Shown here piece by piece: positions 6,911 through 14,469 of a DNA stretch of 14,924 nt. The translations under genes were made by a program, and so were the position numbers. Where the stretch lies: assembly GCF_039523795.1 (NCBI RefSeq), contig NZ_BAAAFZ010000104.1, positions 1 to 14,924 on the forward strand, read 5' to 3'. Below the pieces are notes generated by a model that had not been told where the DNA came from, did no database searches, and was given only the letters and a program-made list of their open reading frames with translations. Position 1 is the stretch's first letter, and every line of letters starts with the position of its first letter. Origin of the DNA: Craurococcus roseus (GTDB lineage: Bacteria > Pseudomonadota > Alphaproteobacteria > Acetobacterales > Acetobacteraceae).

Positions 6911-8852
6911 ATGGCCAACAGGTTCGACACCCTGAGCGGCGAAGCGCCGCTCGTCATCGGCCACCGGGGCGCGAGCGCCTACCTGCCGGAGCACACGCTG
7001 GAGGCTTACCGGCTCGCAATCCAACTCGGCGCCGACGTGGTCGAACCGGACGTGGTGCCGACCAAGGACGGCCGCTTGATCGCGCGCCACGAGAACGAGC
7101 TGAGCGGCACCACCGACGTTTCGGCTCGCCCGGAGTTCGCCGACCGCCGGACCACCAAGGCCATCGACGGCCAGGAGGTGACCGGCTGGTTCTCCGAGGA
7201 CTTCACCCTCGCCGAGATCAAGACGCTCTATGCGAAGGAGCGCATCCCGGAAATCCGCCCCGGCAACACCGCCTACGACGGGCTCTACCGCGTCCCGACG
7301 CTGGAAGAGGTCATGGCGCTGGCGCAGTTGCTGGGCGGCTCCTACGACATCGCCTTCAACCTGGACCCGGCCAACGCCCCGCTGGGCGGCGACGTGAACG
7401 CCTATGCCGGCTTCAACTACCCGCTGCGGCCGGAAAGCGCCGCCAAGGGCGACCTCCAAGCGCCCGCCGCGCTCCAGGCGATGGCCGACCTCTACGCCGA
7501 GGCCATCGGGCCGTTCAAGGACTACATCCTGCCGACCGTGGCGCAGCGGCCGCCCGTGGACGGCGACGGCGACGGCCGGGCGCAGATCGCGCGCCGCCTC
7601 ACCGGCGAAACCACGCAGCTCGTGGAGGACGCGCACGCCGCGGGGCTGGAGGTCATCCCCTACACGCTGCGCGACGAGGAGGCCTTCCAGGCGCTGCGGC
7701 CGGACGGGTCGGTGCGGCCGCCAGAGGAGGAGTACCGGCAGCTCATCGAAACGGGCATAGACGGCTTCTTCACCGACTCGCCCGACACCGGGCGCATCCT
7801 CGTCAACATCCTGTCCAACGAGCCGGCGCCCGCCGAGCCGCTGGAACCCGAATTCCTGGGCGAAGCGGTGGCGCCCTACGGCACGGGCTTCGGCGGCTTG
7901 CGGATCGGCGGCCTGTCCGCCCTCGCTTACGACGCGGGGAGCGACGCCTTCCTGGCGCTGTCCGACGACCGCTCGCCGCAGGCGCGCTTCTTCACCGTGC
8001 GCCTCGACCTGTCGGACGGCGCGCTGTCCACGGGCGACGAGAGCTTCACCGGCGTGCAGGTGCTGGCGGATGGGGCGGGGCGCCCCTTCGCCGACGGCGC
8101 GCTAGACCCGGAGGGCTTGGCGCTGGCGGCAGACGGTTCGCTGTACCTAGCGTCGGAGGGGGGACGCGAACGCGCTGGTCCCGCCGCTCGTCGGCGCCTT
8201 CACCGCCTTCGGCGCGCAGACGGGTTCGCTGCCGGTGGGCGGCGACTACCTGCCCACCGCCGACCGGGCCTCGGGCGTCCGCGACAACCTCGCCTTCGAG
8301 GGGCTGACCCTGTCCCCGGACGGGCGGAGCCTCTTCGTCGGGACGGAGAACGCGCTGCACCAGGACGGGCCGGCGGCGAGCCTCACCACCGGTTCGCCGT
8401 CCCGCGTCGTCGAGTACGACACCGCCACGGGCCAGCCGGTGGCCGAGTACACCTACCGCACGGAGCCGGTGCGGGCCGTGCCCTCGCCCGCCGACGCCTT
8501 CGCCACCAACGGCTTGGTGGAATTGCTGGCCCTCGACGACCAGGGGACGCTGCTGGCGCTCGAGCGGTCCTTCTCCACCGGCGCCGGCAATGACATCCGG
8601 CTGTTCCTCGCCCGGCCGGACCCGGCCGGACCCGACGGGAGCGGCCGGGTGCCGTTGCGCAAGGAGTTGGTGCTCGATTTCGACGAGATCGGCGTCGCCC
8701 TCGACAACGTCGAAGGCATGGCCTTCGGGCCGGACCTGCCGGACGGGCGCCGGACCCTGGTGTTCGTTTCGGACGACAACTTCGCCGAAACGCAGATCAC
8801 GCAGTTCCTGGCCTTCGCGGTGAACGGCGGCGGCGCGGCAGGGCTCGTGTGA
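6911..8852 (+). pseudogene. Glycerophosphodiester phosphodiesterase / phytase-like esterase fusion, broken by a one-base frameshift
   Basis: The ATG at 6911 has AGGGGG ten bases upstream, and an in-frame TAA at 6863 excludes an earlier start. Residues 12-300 form a GDPD domain: GHRGASAYLPEHT (catalytic His18, Arg19), VVEPD (metal ligands Glu45, Asp47) and ARHE (His60), as in GlpQ. From about residue 315 a second domain matches the esterase-like-activity-of-phytase family: GGLSALAYDAGSDAFLALSDDRS, DPEGLALAADGSLYLASEG, then in another frame NLAFEGLTLSPDGRSLFVGTENA and DNVEGMAFGPDLPDGRRTL. The frame changes at a six-G run (8158-8163). Removing one G restores an unbroken protein of about 646 residues; as written, the first frame ends at 8593. 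It would hydrolyse glycerophosphodiesters and organic phosphates. No signal peptide is visible. A sequencing error, a variable homopolymer or a true pseudogene are all possible. Confidence 0.87.
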
Positions 8853-8862
8853 CGCGGCCGCA

Positions 8863-8907
8863 GCACGGGGCGCGCAAGGCGCACGGCCCCGTCGAGGAGC
8901 CCCGTGC
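8863..8907. terminator. Inverted repeat after the phosphodiesterase/phytase gene, possible terminator
   Basis: GCACGGGGC (8863-8871) pairs perfectly with GCCCCGTGC (8899-8907) around a 27-base loop. An internal GCCCCG (8886-8891) offers a competing, shorter hairpin. It lies 10 bases after the TGA of the upstream gene and just past the stop of the convergent small ORF, so it could serve both. It lacks a T tract, so any termination would be non-classical. Confidence 0.35.
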
Positions 8908-8919
8908 GGGCCGGGCGCC

Positions 8920-9156
8920 CTAGCTTTGGCGGGTCAGGTGCTGCCGGTGTCCGGAGCGGGCGCCGGCGCGGGCGCGCGCTCGGGCAAAAGCGACCCAAGC
9001 GCCGGCGGAGGCCACCAGCAGCGTCGAAAAAACGGCCCAGGCCAACAACACCATCGCGGCTTCTTGGAGCATCGCGGTCGGGAGGAGGTCGAGCCAGATC
9101 AGTGTGACCAGGGCCGTCAACCCCAGCACGCAATGTTCCAGTGCCTGCGATCGCAT
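8920..9156 (-). CDS. Small putative membrane protein, unknown function
   Basis: This 78-residue ORF starts at the ATG at 9156, with GGGAGA ten bases upstream as a possible ribosome site. It has two hydrophobic stretches: about residues 10-30 (CVLGLTALVTLIWLDLLPTAM) and 33-58 (AAMVLLAWAVFSTLLVASAGAWVAFA). A short Arg-rich tail (RARARAGARSGHRQ) follows, placing the C-terminus probably in the cytoplasm. I do not recognise a family. Support comes from the coherent two-helix pattern and the lack of any better ORF in this stretch. It sits alone, convergent with the phosphodiesterase/phytase gene and downstream of the AraC-type regulator on the same strand, 124 bases away. Moderate to low certainty. 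Confidence 0.45.
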   Translation of the reverse strand: MRSQALEHCVLGLTALVTLIWLDLLPTAMLQEAAMVLLAWAVFSTLLVASAGAWVAFARARARAGARSGHRQHLTRQS

Positions 9157-9280
9157 TTTTGGTTAATCTCCCAGGGATCGCAGGCTCGGGGGCTCCCGCG
9201 CATCACCTGGGGACAACTTTTATCCACCACGCATATGTGAAGCAAGCATTGATCGCAGTCGTTTTGTTGCCGCGAAATCG

Positions 9281-10198
9281 TCAGATTGTTGATTCTAATA
9301 CATCTGCGCCGCTATCACGGTTTTGTGATCTCAGTCGCGCCGTCTGGGAAAGCAATCCGCGTCCCGGGCCAGGGCCTCTCGACGGTGCGGACGCCGCCCC
9401 GGGCGTTTGCCCGAACGCGGCGCGGAAGGCCGAGCCGAAGGCGGGGACGCTCGCGTAGCCTACCATAGCCGCCGCCCGGGCGGACGGTATTCCTTGCGCC
9501 AGCAACGCGGCCGCTTCGGACAAGCGCAGCATCTGGCGCCAGCGGCCGAAGCTCATGCCGGTCTCGCGTCGGAATAGCCGTGTCAGGGTGCGCGAGCTGG
9601 CGCCGCATTCCACCGCCCAGGCTTCCAGGGTCAGTGGCTTGGCCGGGTCGGCCTGGAGGGCGGCCGCGAGCCGGAGGAGGCGCAGATCGCGCGGCGCCGG
9701 CACCCCGAGGGGCAGCGGGGGCGCGCAGGCGATCTCGTCCAGGATCAGCGCGGCGACGTGGCCGGCCCGCCCGGCCGGGTCCCATTCCAAGGGTTCGGCG
9801 CAGGCGGCGAGGATCAGCTCCCGGAGCAGGGGCGACACCGCCAGCACGGCGGCCGAGGGCGGCCCGCTCGCCGCTTCCGCCGCGTCGCGCCGCACGAACA
9901 AGGCCCGCATCGCCACCCCACCCCGCATGGACACCGCGTGCGGCAGGCCGGCCGGCACCCAGAGCGCGCGGCCCGGCGGCACCACGAAGCCGGCCGCTTC
10001 CGTGGACACGCGCATGACGCCGCCCGTGGCGTAGAGGAGTTGCGCCCGGGCGTGGCTGTGCCAACCCGTTTCGTGCCCGTTCGGGTAATCGCGCGCGTAG
10101 GCCGCCAGCGGCCGGTCCACCCGGTCCTGCGGGAGAGGCAGCCGCGTGGGCACCGCTGTCTGGCCCGCGCGCGACAGGGAACGGCCCGACCTCGCCAT
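9281..10198 (-). CDS. AraC-family transcriptional regulator with N-terminal cupin domain (NimR-like)
   Basis: The start is set at the ATG at 10198 (305 residues, MARSGRSLSRAG), since earlier in-frame starts would overlap the divergent transporter gene. The N-terminal cupin-like sensor domain covers about residues 28-100: GHETGWHSHARAQLLYATGG with His42/47/49, VPPGRALWVPAGLPHAV with His87. The C-terminal AraC domain has two helix-turn-helix motifs: LEAWAVECGASSRTLTRLFR (191-210) and ARAAAMVGYASVPAFGSAF (240-258), then the usual FGQTPG. Regulators of this layout (E. coli NimR/YeaM type) commonly sit divergent to an MFS exporter that they control, exactly as here with a 43-base gap. After FGQTPG there is an unusual tail of about 40 residues encoded in lower-GC DNA. 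The inducer is unknown. Confidence 0.9.
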   Translation of the reverse strand: MARSGRSLSRAGQTAVPTRLPLPQDRVDRPLAAYARDYPNGHETGWHSHARAQLLYATGGVMRVSTEAAGFVVPPGRALWVPAGLPHAVSMRGGVAMRALFVRRDAAEAASGPPSAAVLAVSPLLRELILAACAEPLEWDPAGRAGHVAALILDEIACAPPLPLGVPAPRDLRLLRLAAALQADPAKPLTLEAWAVECGASSRTLTRLFRRETGMSFGRWRQMLRLSEAAALLAQGIPSARAAAMVGYASVPAFGSAFRAAFGQTPGAASAPSRGPGPGRGLLSQTARLRSQNRDSGADVLESTI

Positions 10199-10202
10199 CC
10201 GG

Positions 10203-10227
10203 CCAGTGTAGCGTGTTTGTCGACTGG
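10203..10227. promoter_or_regulatory. Short dyad in the 43-bp divergent regulator/transporter gap
   Basis: CCAGT (10203-10207) and ACTGG (10223-10227) form an inverted repeat with centres about two helical turns apart. It lies entirely in the gap between the AraC-type regulator and the MFS gene. It could be an operator for the regulator, but the arms are only five bases and could arise by chance. The end of the right arm overlaps the start of GGAGG, the transporter's ribosome site (10226-10230). Confidence 0.3.
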
Positions 10228-10241
10228 AGGAACGCGCCGCC

Positions 10242-11489
10242 ATGCGGGACCACGCCACCCGGCAGATCGCCTTCATCAACCTGGCCCACGTTTTCACGCA
10301 CTACTCGCTGCTGATCCTGGCGACGGCGGTGCTCTTCATGACCCTGCAATCGCCGGGCGAGTTCGGTGCCGAGTACGGCCCGATCCTGGCGCTCGGCACC
10401 GCCATGTTCGTGCTCTACGGCCTCGGCTCCCTGCCGATGGGGTGGCTGGCGGCGCGCTTCGGGCGGAAGGCGCTGATGGCGGGGTTCTTCCTCGGCACCG
10501 GGGCGGCGATGATGGCGGCCGGGCTGGTGTCCTCGCCGCTCGCGCTCGGCGCCGCCCTGGCGGTGATGGGCGCCTTCGCGGCCATCTACCACCCGATCGG
10601 CACCGCCATGCTGGTGGAGGCGGCGGGCGACCGGGTGGGCCGGTCGGTCGGGGTCAACGGCGTGTTCGGGAACCTCGGCGTCGCGTCGGCGCCGGTCGTT
10701 TCCGCCTTCCTCGCGGCCCAGGCCGGCTGGCGCTGGGCCTTCCTCGTGCCGGGCGCGTTGTGCCTGCTCGGCGGGTTGCTCTACCTGCGCGAACCGGCCT
10801 TCGACGCGGCCAAGGCGGGCGGCGGGCAGCGCCCGTTCCCGGCCATCCCACCGGCCGTGGTGCGCCGCGCCGTGCTGGTGCTGATGGCCATCGCCGCCGT
10901 GTCCGGGCTGGTGTTCAACGCCTTCACCCTGCTGCTGCCCAAGCTGATGCAGGAGCGCCTCGCCTCCTCGCCGGACCTCTTGCCGGTGGTGGGGCTGCTC
11001 GCCTTCCTCACCACGCTCTGCGGCGGGCTGACGCAGTTCACCGTGGGCCGGTTGATCGACCGGCACCGGCTGAAGCGCGTCTTCCTGCCGCTGGCGCTGG
11101 CCTTGCTGCCCTGCCTGGTGCTGCTGGCCTTCGCGGACGGGGTGCTGGTGCTGCCCTTGGCCGCGGTGGTCGCCGCCTCCGTGTTCGGGCAGGTGACGGT
11201 GAACGAGACCATGACGGCGCGCTACGTGGCGCCGGCGCTGCGCGCCAAGCTCTATTCGGTGCGCTTCACCGTGGGGTTCCTCGGCGCCGCCGCCGCTTCG
11301 CCGCTGGTCGGCCTCCTGCACGAGCGGACGGGGAGCCTGTCGCTGCCCCTGCTGGTGCTGGCCGCCTTCGCCGCGGTGACGCTCGCCTGCGCGCTGCTGT
11401 TCCCGGACCGACCGGAGGAGCTGCGGCCCGAACTCTGGGCGCGCGACGGCGGCGGCGGCGCCCGGTCGGCGCCGGCCCCGGCGGAGTGA
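10242..11489 (+). CDS. MFS transporter, probably drug/metabolite exporter
   Basis: The 415-residue protein has about twelve hydrophobic segments typical of the major facilitator superfamily. The loop between helices 2 and 3, GWLAARFGRKALMAG (about residues 67-81), is the conserved MFS motif A. A second copy-like motif GRLIDRHRLKRV marks the half-protein repeat around helices 8/9. The AIYHPIGTAMLVEAAGDRVGRSVG segment resembles the fosmidomycin-resistance (Fsr)-like subgroup, where YHP-G-A is recurrent. The start at 10242 has GGAGG about 11 bases upstream. It is transcribed divergently from a NimR-like regulator, which suggests inducible export of a small molecule. The substrate cannot be read from sequence. 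It ends 16 bases before the stop of the convergent histidine kinase gene. Confidence 0.9.
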   Translation: MRDHATRQIAFINLAHVFTHYSLLILATAVLFMTLQSPGEFGAEYGPILALGTAMFVLYGLGSLPMGWLAARFGRKALMAGFFLGTGAAMMAAGLVSSPLALGAALAVMGAFAAIYHPIGTAMLVEAAGDRVGRSVGVNGVFGNLGVASAPVVSAFLAAQAGWRWAFLVPGALCLLGGLLYLREPAFDAAKAGGGQRPFPAIPPAVVRRAVLVLMAIAAVSGLVFNAFTLLLPKLMQERLASSPDLLPVVGLLAFLTTLCGGLTQFTVGRLIDRHRLKRVFLPLALALLPCLVLLAFADGVLVLPLAAVVAASVFGQVTVNETMTARYVAPALRAKLYSVRFTVGFLGAAAASPLVGLLHERTGSLSLPLLVLAAFAAVTLACALLFPDRPEELRPELWARDGGGGARSAPAPAE

Positions 11490-11519
11490 AGGCGGGCGCC
11501 GCCCGTCAGGCCACCGCCT
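11490..11519. terminator. Nested inverted repeats at the convergent MFS/kinase junction
   Basis: AGGCGG (11490-11495) pairs with CCGCCT (11514-11519), and inside it CGGGC (11493-11497) pairs with GCCCG (11501-11505) around three bases; the two stems overlap and are alternatives. The position between two converging stop codons suits a bidirectional terminator, but there is no T tract and the 3' part lies in the kinase coding end. Weak call. Confidence 0.25.
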
Positions 11520-12981
11520 CCGGGACGGCGGCTGTGGCTGTGGCTGCGGGCCGCCGCGGTGACGGGTCCGGCCACGCGGACGGGGGTTGGGCGGGGAGCG
11601 GCGACGGCGGGTCGTGCGGCAGCGGGGCGTGCGGCGCCGAGTCTTGCGAAGGGGCGGACGGCGGCGCCGGGGCCTTGGCGGCGTGCGGCGCCGCCGCCGC
11701 GAGCGCCCGCCCGAGCGGAAAGGCGATGTCGGCCCGCAAGCCCTCCACACCCCAACCGAAGGCAACGGTTCCGCCCAGTTGGCCGCGCGCGGTCGCGTCG
11801 ATCACCTTGGACCCGAAACCCCGGCGTGCCGGTGGTCCGGAGATGGCCGGACCGCCGCTTTCGGCCCAACGCAGCACCAGCAGGCCGGCGTCCTCGTCGA
11901 CGCGCCAGGACAGCCGCACCCGCCCTTCCGGCCGGGACAGCGCGCCGTACTTGGCCGCGTTGGTGGCCAGCTCGTGCAAGACCACGGCGAGCGGCTGCAC
12001 GGCGGCTGCGGCGAGCGGGACGGGCGGCCCTTCCAGCGACGCGGCGGCGCTTCCGTCGGCCGAAAGCCCGCCGCCGGCGTAGGGGGCGAGTTCGCGCTCG
12101 GCCACGGTGCGCAGGTCGGCGCCGGCCCACGCGCCGTCGGCGAGGAGCGCGTGCGCGCGCGCCAGCGCCGCGACCCGCCCTTCCACCGCCAGCGCGTAGG
12201 CCGCCGCGTCCCCCTTCGGCGTCAATCGCAGCACCGATTGCACGACCGCGAAGACGTTCTTGGCGCGGTGGTCCGCCTCGCGCGCCAGCAGCGCCTGCAA
12301 CGCTTCCGCTTCCCGCCGCTTGCGGGTCTGGCGGAGGACCAGGCCGAGCGGCAGCAGTCCGGCCAGGAGAATCAGCGCCGCGGTGAAGCCCTCCACCCGC
12401 ACGAAGGCCGCCTCGTAGCGCGCGCGCTGCGCGGTCTGGTCGACGTAGACCTCGACGACGCCGAGCACGGCGCCGTCCCGCAGCACGGGGACGTAGGCTT
12501 CGGCGTAATACGCCGGCCGGTGCGGCGGGGCGCCGCGCGCCGCTTCCACGTGCGTCCCGCCCGCGAGGAGGCGCTTGGCGACCGGGCTGCTGCCCCGGTG
12601 GGAGGCGAGGTCGCGCTCCATGTCCTCGGGGGCGATCCGGTCGAGGTCGTCCGACACGAAGACGAGGTCGCCGCGGCCGTCGAAGATCTTGTAGCGGAAG
12701 ACCCCGCCGACCTTGCGCGCCATCGCCAGGCGCGTGAGGGCCTCGGGCGAGGGGGCGCGCCGCTCGACCAGCGCCGACAGGTCCGGCAGGTTGGTGGAAA
12801 GGTCGGCGGCCCAGGACAGCGCCTCCGCCTCGGCGTCCTGCCGGAGCAGTTCGGCGGAAATCCTGTCGTTGAGCGCGGCCCCGCCGCCAGCGAGCAGGAC
12901 GGCCGCGAGGGCGGCGGCGCCCAAAACGCCCGCCCCGCCGCGGCCGAAGCGGCGGCGACCGTTCCGATTGTTGCTCCCCAC
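11506..12981 (-). CDS. HWE/HisKA_2-family sensor histidine kinase, membrane-bound
   Basis: The 491-residue protein has a first membrane helix at about 15-37, a periplasmic sensing region at 38-197 (cache-like, with YYAEAYVPVLRDGAVLGVVEVYVD at 158-181), and a second helix at about 198-217. The dimerisation/phosphoacceptor box EADHRAKNVFAVVQSVLRL follows with His238. The ATP-binding part has the N-box VLHELATNAAKYGALS (334-349) and the characteristic WAESGGP (372-378), as in HWE kinases, then GFGSKVIDATARGQLGG. HWE kinases are mostly alphaproteobacterial and often act in light, general-stress or chemical sensing. The start is a GTG at 12981 with GGAGG repeats upstream. After the kinase core (about residue 425) there is a Pro/Ala-rich tail of some 65 residues. 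No response regulator gene is adjacent, so the partner is unknown. Confidence 0.92.
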   Translation of the reverse strand: MGSNNRNGRRRFGRGGAGVLGAAALAAVLLAGGGAALNDRISAELLRQDAEAEALSWAADLSTNLPDLSALVERRAPSPEALTRLAMARKVGGVFRYKIFDGRGDLVFVSDDLDRIAPEDMERDLASHRGSSPVAKRLLAGGTHVEAARGAPPHRPAYYAEAYVPVLRDGAVLGVVEVYVDQTAQRARYEAAFVRVEGFTAALILLAGLLPLGLVLRQTRKRREAEALQALLAREADHRAKNVFAVVQSVLRLTPKGDAAAYALAVEGRVAALARAHALLADGAWAGADLRTVAERELAPYAGGGLSADGSAAASLEGPPVPLAAAAVQPLAVVLHELATNAAKYGALSRPEGRVRLSWRVDEDAGLLVLRWAESGGPAISGPPARRGFGSKVIDATARGQLGGTVAFGWGVEGLRADIAFPLGRALAAAAPHAAKAPAPPSAPSQDSAPHAPLPHDPPSPLPAQPPSAWPDPSPRRPAATATAAVPEAVA

Positions 12982-13020
12982 GCGCGCCGCGCCTCCGCCT
13001 CCGCGGGCCGGCGGCGCGCG
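12981..13020. repeat. GC-rich inverted repeat around the kinase ribosome site
   Basis: CGCGCGCCGC (12981-12990) pairs with GCGGCGCGCG (13011-13020). On the minus strand the 3' arm touches the GTG start codon of the histidine kinase and the GGAGG ribosome sites lie in the loop. The core TCCGCGGGCCGGC (13000-13012) is identical to 14495-14507 within the larger inverted repeat upstream of aroE. The pairing is seen; a role in translation, or membership of a repeat family, is inferred. Confidence 0.45.
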
Positions 13021-13055
13021 GTCGATCCCGCGCGACGCCCCGCTTCCGGAGCGCC

Positions 13056-13085
13056 ACTAAACACGAAATTTTGATACCAATGCAA
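13056..13085 (-). promoter_or_regulatory. Candidate promoter of the histidine kinase gene
   Basis: In a short AT-rich island (13050-13097) the minus strand reads TTGCAT (13085-13080), an 18-base spacer, then TTTAGT (13061-13056), resembling sigma-70 -35 and -10 boxes. The start codon is about 75 bases downstream. The island is the only AT-rich stretch between the RTX gene and the kinase gene, which supports a separate kinase transcript. Matches are partial. Confidence 0.35.
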
Positions 13086-13161
13086 AACAAAAAAGCTTGC
13101 CTGGGATCGCCTCGCTCCGGCTGGGCGGCGGCGTGCCGCTCGGCCGGCCCGTCCGGCGCGG

Positions 13162-14289
13162 TCAGGCCAACAGCGCTTCCACCCCGACTCCGGTGACGTT
13201 GTCGAGGAACACGGCGTCGCCGTCCCAACCCCAAACCAGCCAGGTGCCGGTGCCGCCGACCCCGTCGCCGCCCTCCATCGCCCAAGGCGTGTAGCCGTAG
13301 GCGGTGTTGGCCGCGATCCGGTCCACGCCCACCTGGAAGTCGGCGACGCGGTCGTACCCGCCTTCCCAGGCGTCGAACACGAACAGGTCCGCGCCGTCGC
13401 CGCCGCGCAGCACGTCCGTGCCCGCGCCGCCGTCCAGGCGGTCGTCGCCGGCGCTGCCCTCGATGACGTCGTTGCCGCCGAGGCCGTCGATGCTGTCGGC
13501 GCCGTAGCCGCCGAGCAGTTTGTCGTTCCCCGCCGTCGGCGCGTGGCTGTAGCCGGCGTTGAAGCGCGCCAGCATCTCGGCCGCGGGCACCGCCAGGTCG
13601 CCGCCGGACGCGACGACCAGGAAGTTCTCGACGCCCGACACGGTGTCGGTGCCGAAGCCCCCGCCCAGCCCGCCCGGGGTGGGCTTGATCACGAACACGC
13701 CGTCGCCGGGGCTCGTCACCACCAAGCCCGAACGGCCGAGGTTGAGGACGTAGGTGTCCGACCCGGCCCCGCCCTCGATGAGGTCGTCGCCGGCGCTGCT
13801 CCGCATGGTGTCGTCGCCCGCGCCGCCGACCAGGGAGTCGTTGGCGGCGGTGCCGGCCATGTCCTGGCCGGCCGCCGCGGCCACCGCGGCCGGGGGCGGC
13901 GCCGGGACGAGCGCCGGCGCATTGGCGGCGGGCGGGACCGGCTTGGTGAGTTGCTCCACCGTGGCGCCGGTGACGCCGGCGATGAACACCCGGTCGTTGT
14001 TCCAGCCCCAGGTGAGCAGCGTGCCCGCCACGCCGTCCCGCATGTCGTTCGCCACCCAGGGTTGATACCCGTAGTCGCCCGTCGTCGAAACGCGGTCCAC
14101 GCCGAGTTGGAAATCGGTGATGCGCTCCGGTCCGCCCGAGACGGACCCGCCTTGCCAAGCCCGGAACACGAAGGTGTCGGCGCCCGCGCCCCCGGTCAGG
14201 ACCTCGCCGCCGTGGCCGCCGTCGAGCGTGTCGTTCCCCGCGCTGCCCACCAGCACGTCGTCGCCGTTGGTCCCGAGTATGTATGCCAT
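13162..14289 (-). CDS. RTX-type calcium-binding protein, probably secreted by type I secretion
   Basis: The start is set at the ATG at 14289 (375 residues, MAYILGTNGDDVLVG) because GGAGG lies eight bases upstream; a farther start adds an unrelated, unlikely leader. RTX nonapeptides (GGxGxDxxx type) appear in three blocks: about residues 7-40 (GTNGDDVLVGSAGNDTLDGG), 147-180 (NDSLVGGAGDDTM, GDDLIEGGAGSDTYVL) and 253-304 (GNDKLLGGYGADSIDGLGGN, GDDRLDGGAGTDVLRGGDGAD). Such repeats bind Ca2+ and fold outside the cell. Two similar non-repeat modules follow the first and third blocks, and a Pro/Ala linker sits at 117-140. There is no N-terminal signal peptide; the end DNVTGVGVEALLA suits an uncleaved C-terminal type I signal. 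No catalytic domain is recognisable and no ABC/HlyD exporter is adjacent. The role may be a surface or matrix protein. Confidence 0.88.
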   Translation of the reverse strand: MAYILGTNGDDVLVGSAGNDTLDGGHGGEVLTGGAGADTFVFRAWQGGSVSGGPERITDFQLGVDRVSTTGDYGYQPWVANDMRDGVAGTLLTWGWNNDRVFIAGVTGATVEQLTKPVPPAANAPALVPAPPPAAVAAAAGQDMAGTAANDSLVGGAGDDTMRSSAGDDLIEGGAGSDTYVLNLGRSGLVVTSPGDGVFVIKPTPGGLGGGFGTDTVSGVENFLVVASGGDLAVPAAEMLARFNAGYSHAPTAGNDKLLGGYGADSIDGLGGNDVIEGSAGDDRLDGGAGTDVLRGGDGADLFVFDAWEGGYDRVADFQVGVDRIAANTAYGYTPWAMEGGDGVGGTGTWLVWGWDGDAVFLDNVTGVGVEALLA

Positions 14290-14460
14290 GTGATCTCCCT
14301 CCACCCGGAGCCGCTCCCCCACGGACGCGGCCACCGGATGGGCGACAATTATCTTGTATGCAGATTGATAGGGCAGCCTAATCAACCGTGTGGAGATAAA
14401 CTTTCAGCGATAATAATACCTTCTTAAATTAAACCTGTGCGCAATATATAGAAACGAACG
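14290..14460 (-). promoter_or_regulatory. AT-rich upstream region of the RTX gene
   Basis: Bases 14345-14455 are far more AT-rich than the rest of the window and contain runs such as TAATAATACC and AATATATAG. They lie directly upstream of the RTX gene and probably hold its promoter. On the minus strand, GATAAT and TATTAT are possible -10 elements, but neither has a well-spaced -35. An imperfect dyad, TTGATAGG/CCTAATCAA (14365-14385, one bulged base, 4-base centre), may be an operator. Confidence 0.4.
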
Positions 14461-14469
14461 GGTGCGGCT

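Noticed and set aside
9340..9400. A plus-strand translation reading AVWESNPRPGPG, similar to peptides produced by false ORFs over tRNA genes
   Set aside because: There is no GTTCGANNC T-loop, no CCA end and no cloverleaf-like pairing, and the region codes for the AraC-type regulator on the other strand.
13082..13097. A T-rich run on the minus strand (TTTTTTGTTTT) as an intrinsic terminator of the RTX gene
   Set aside because: No convincing stem lies directly before it; the nearest dyads are short and distant. It fits better as part of the AT-rich promoter region of the kinase.
11252..14158. A 968-residue minus-strand frame across MFS, kinase and RTX genes
   Set aside because: It is low-complexity Arg/Gly/Ala sequence with no domain, and crosses three well-supported genes.
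14290..14385. A 32-residue N-terminal extension of the RTX protein from a start at 14385
   Set aside because: The extension reads through the AT-rich promoter-like region and the ribosome site of the ATG at 14289, which has GGAGG at ideal spacing.
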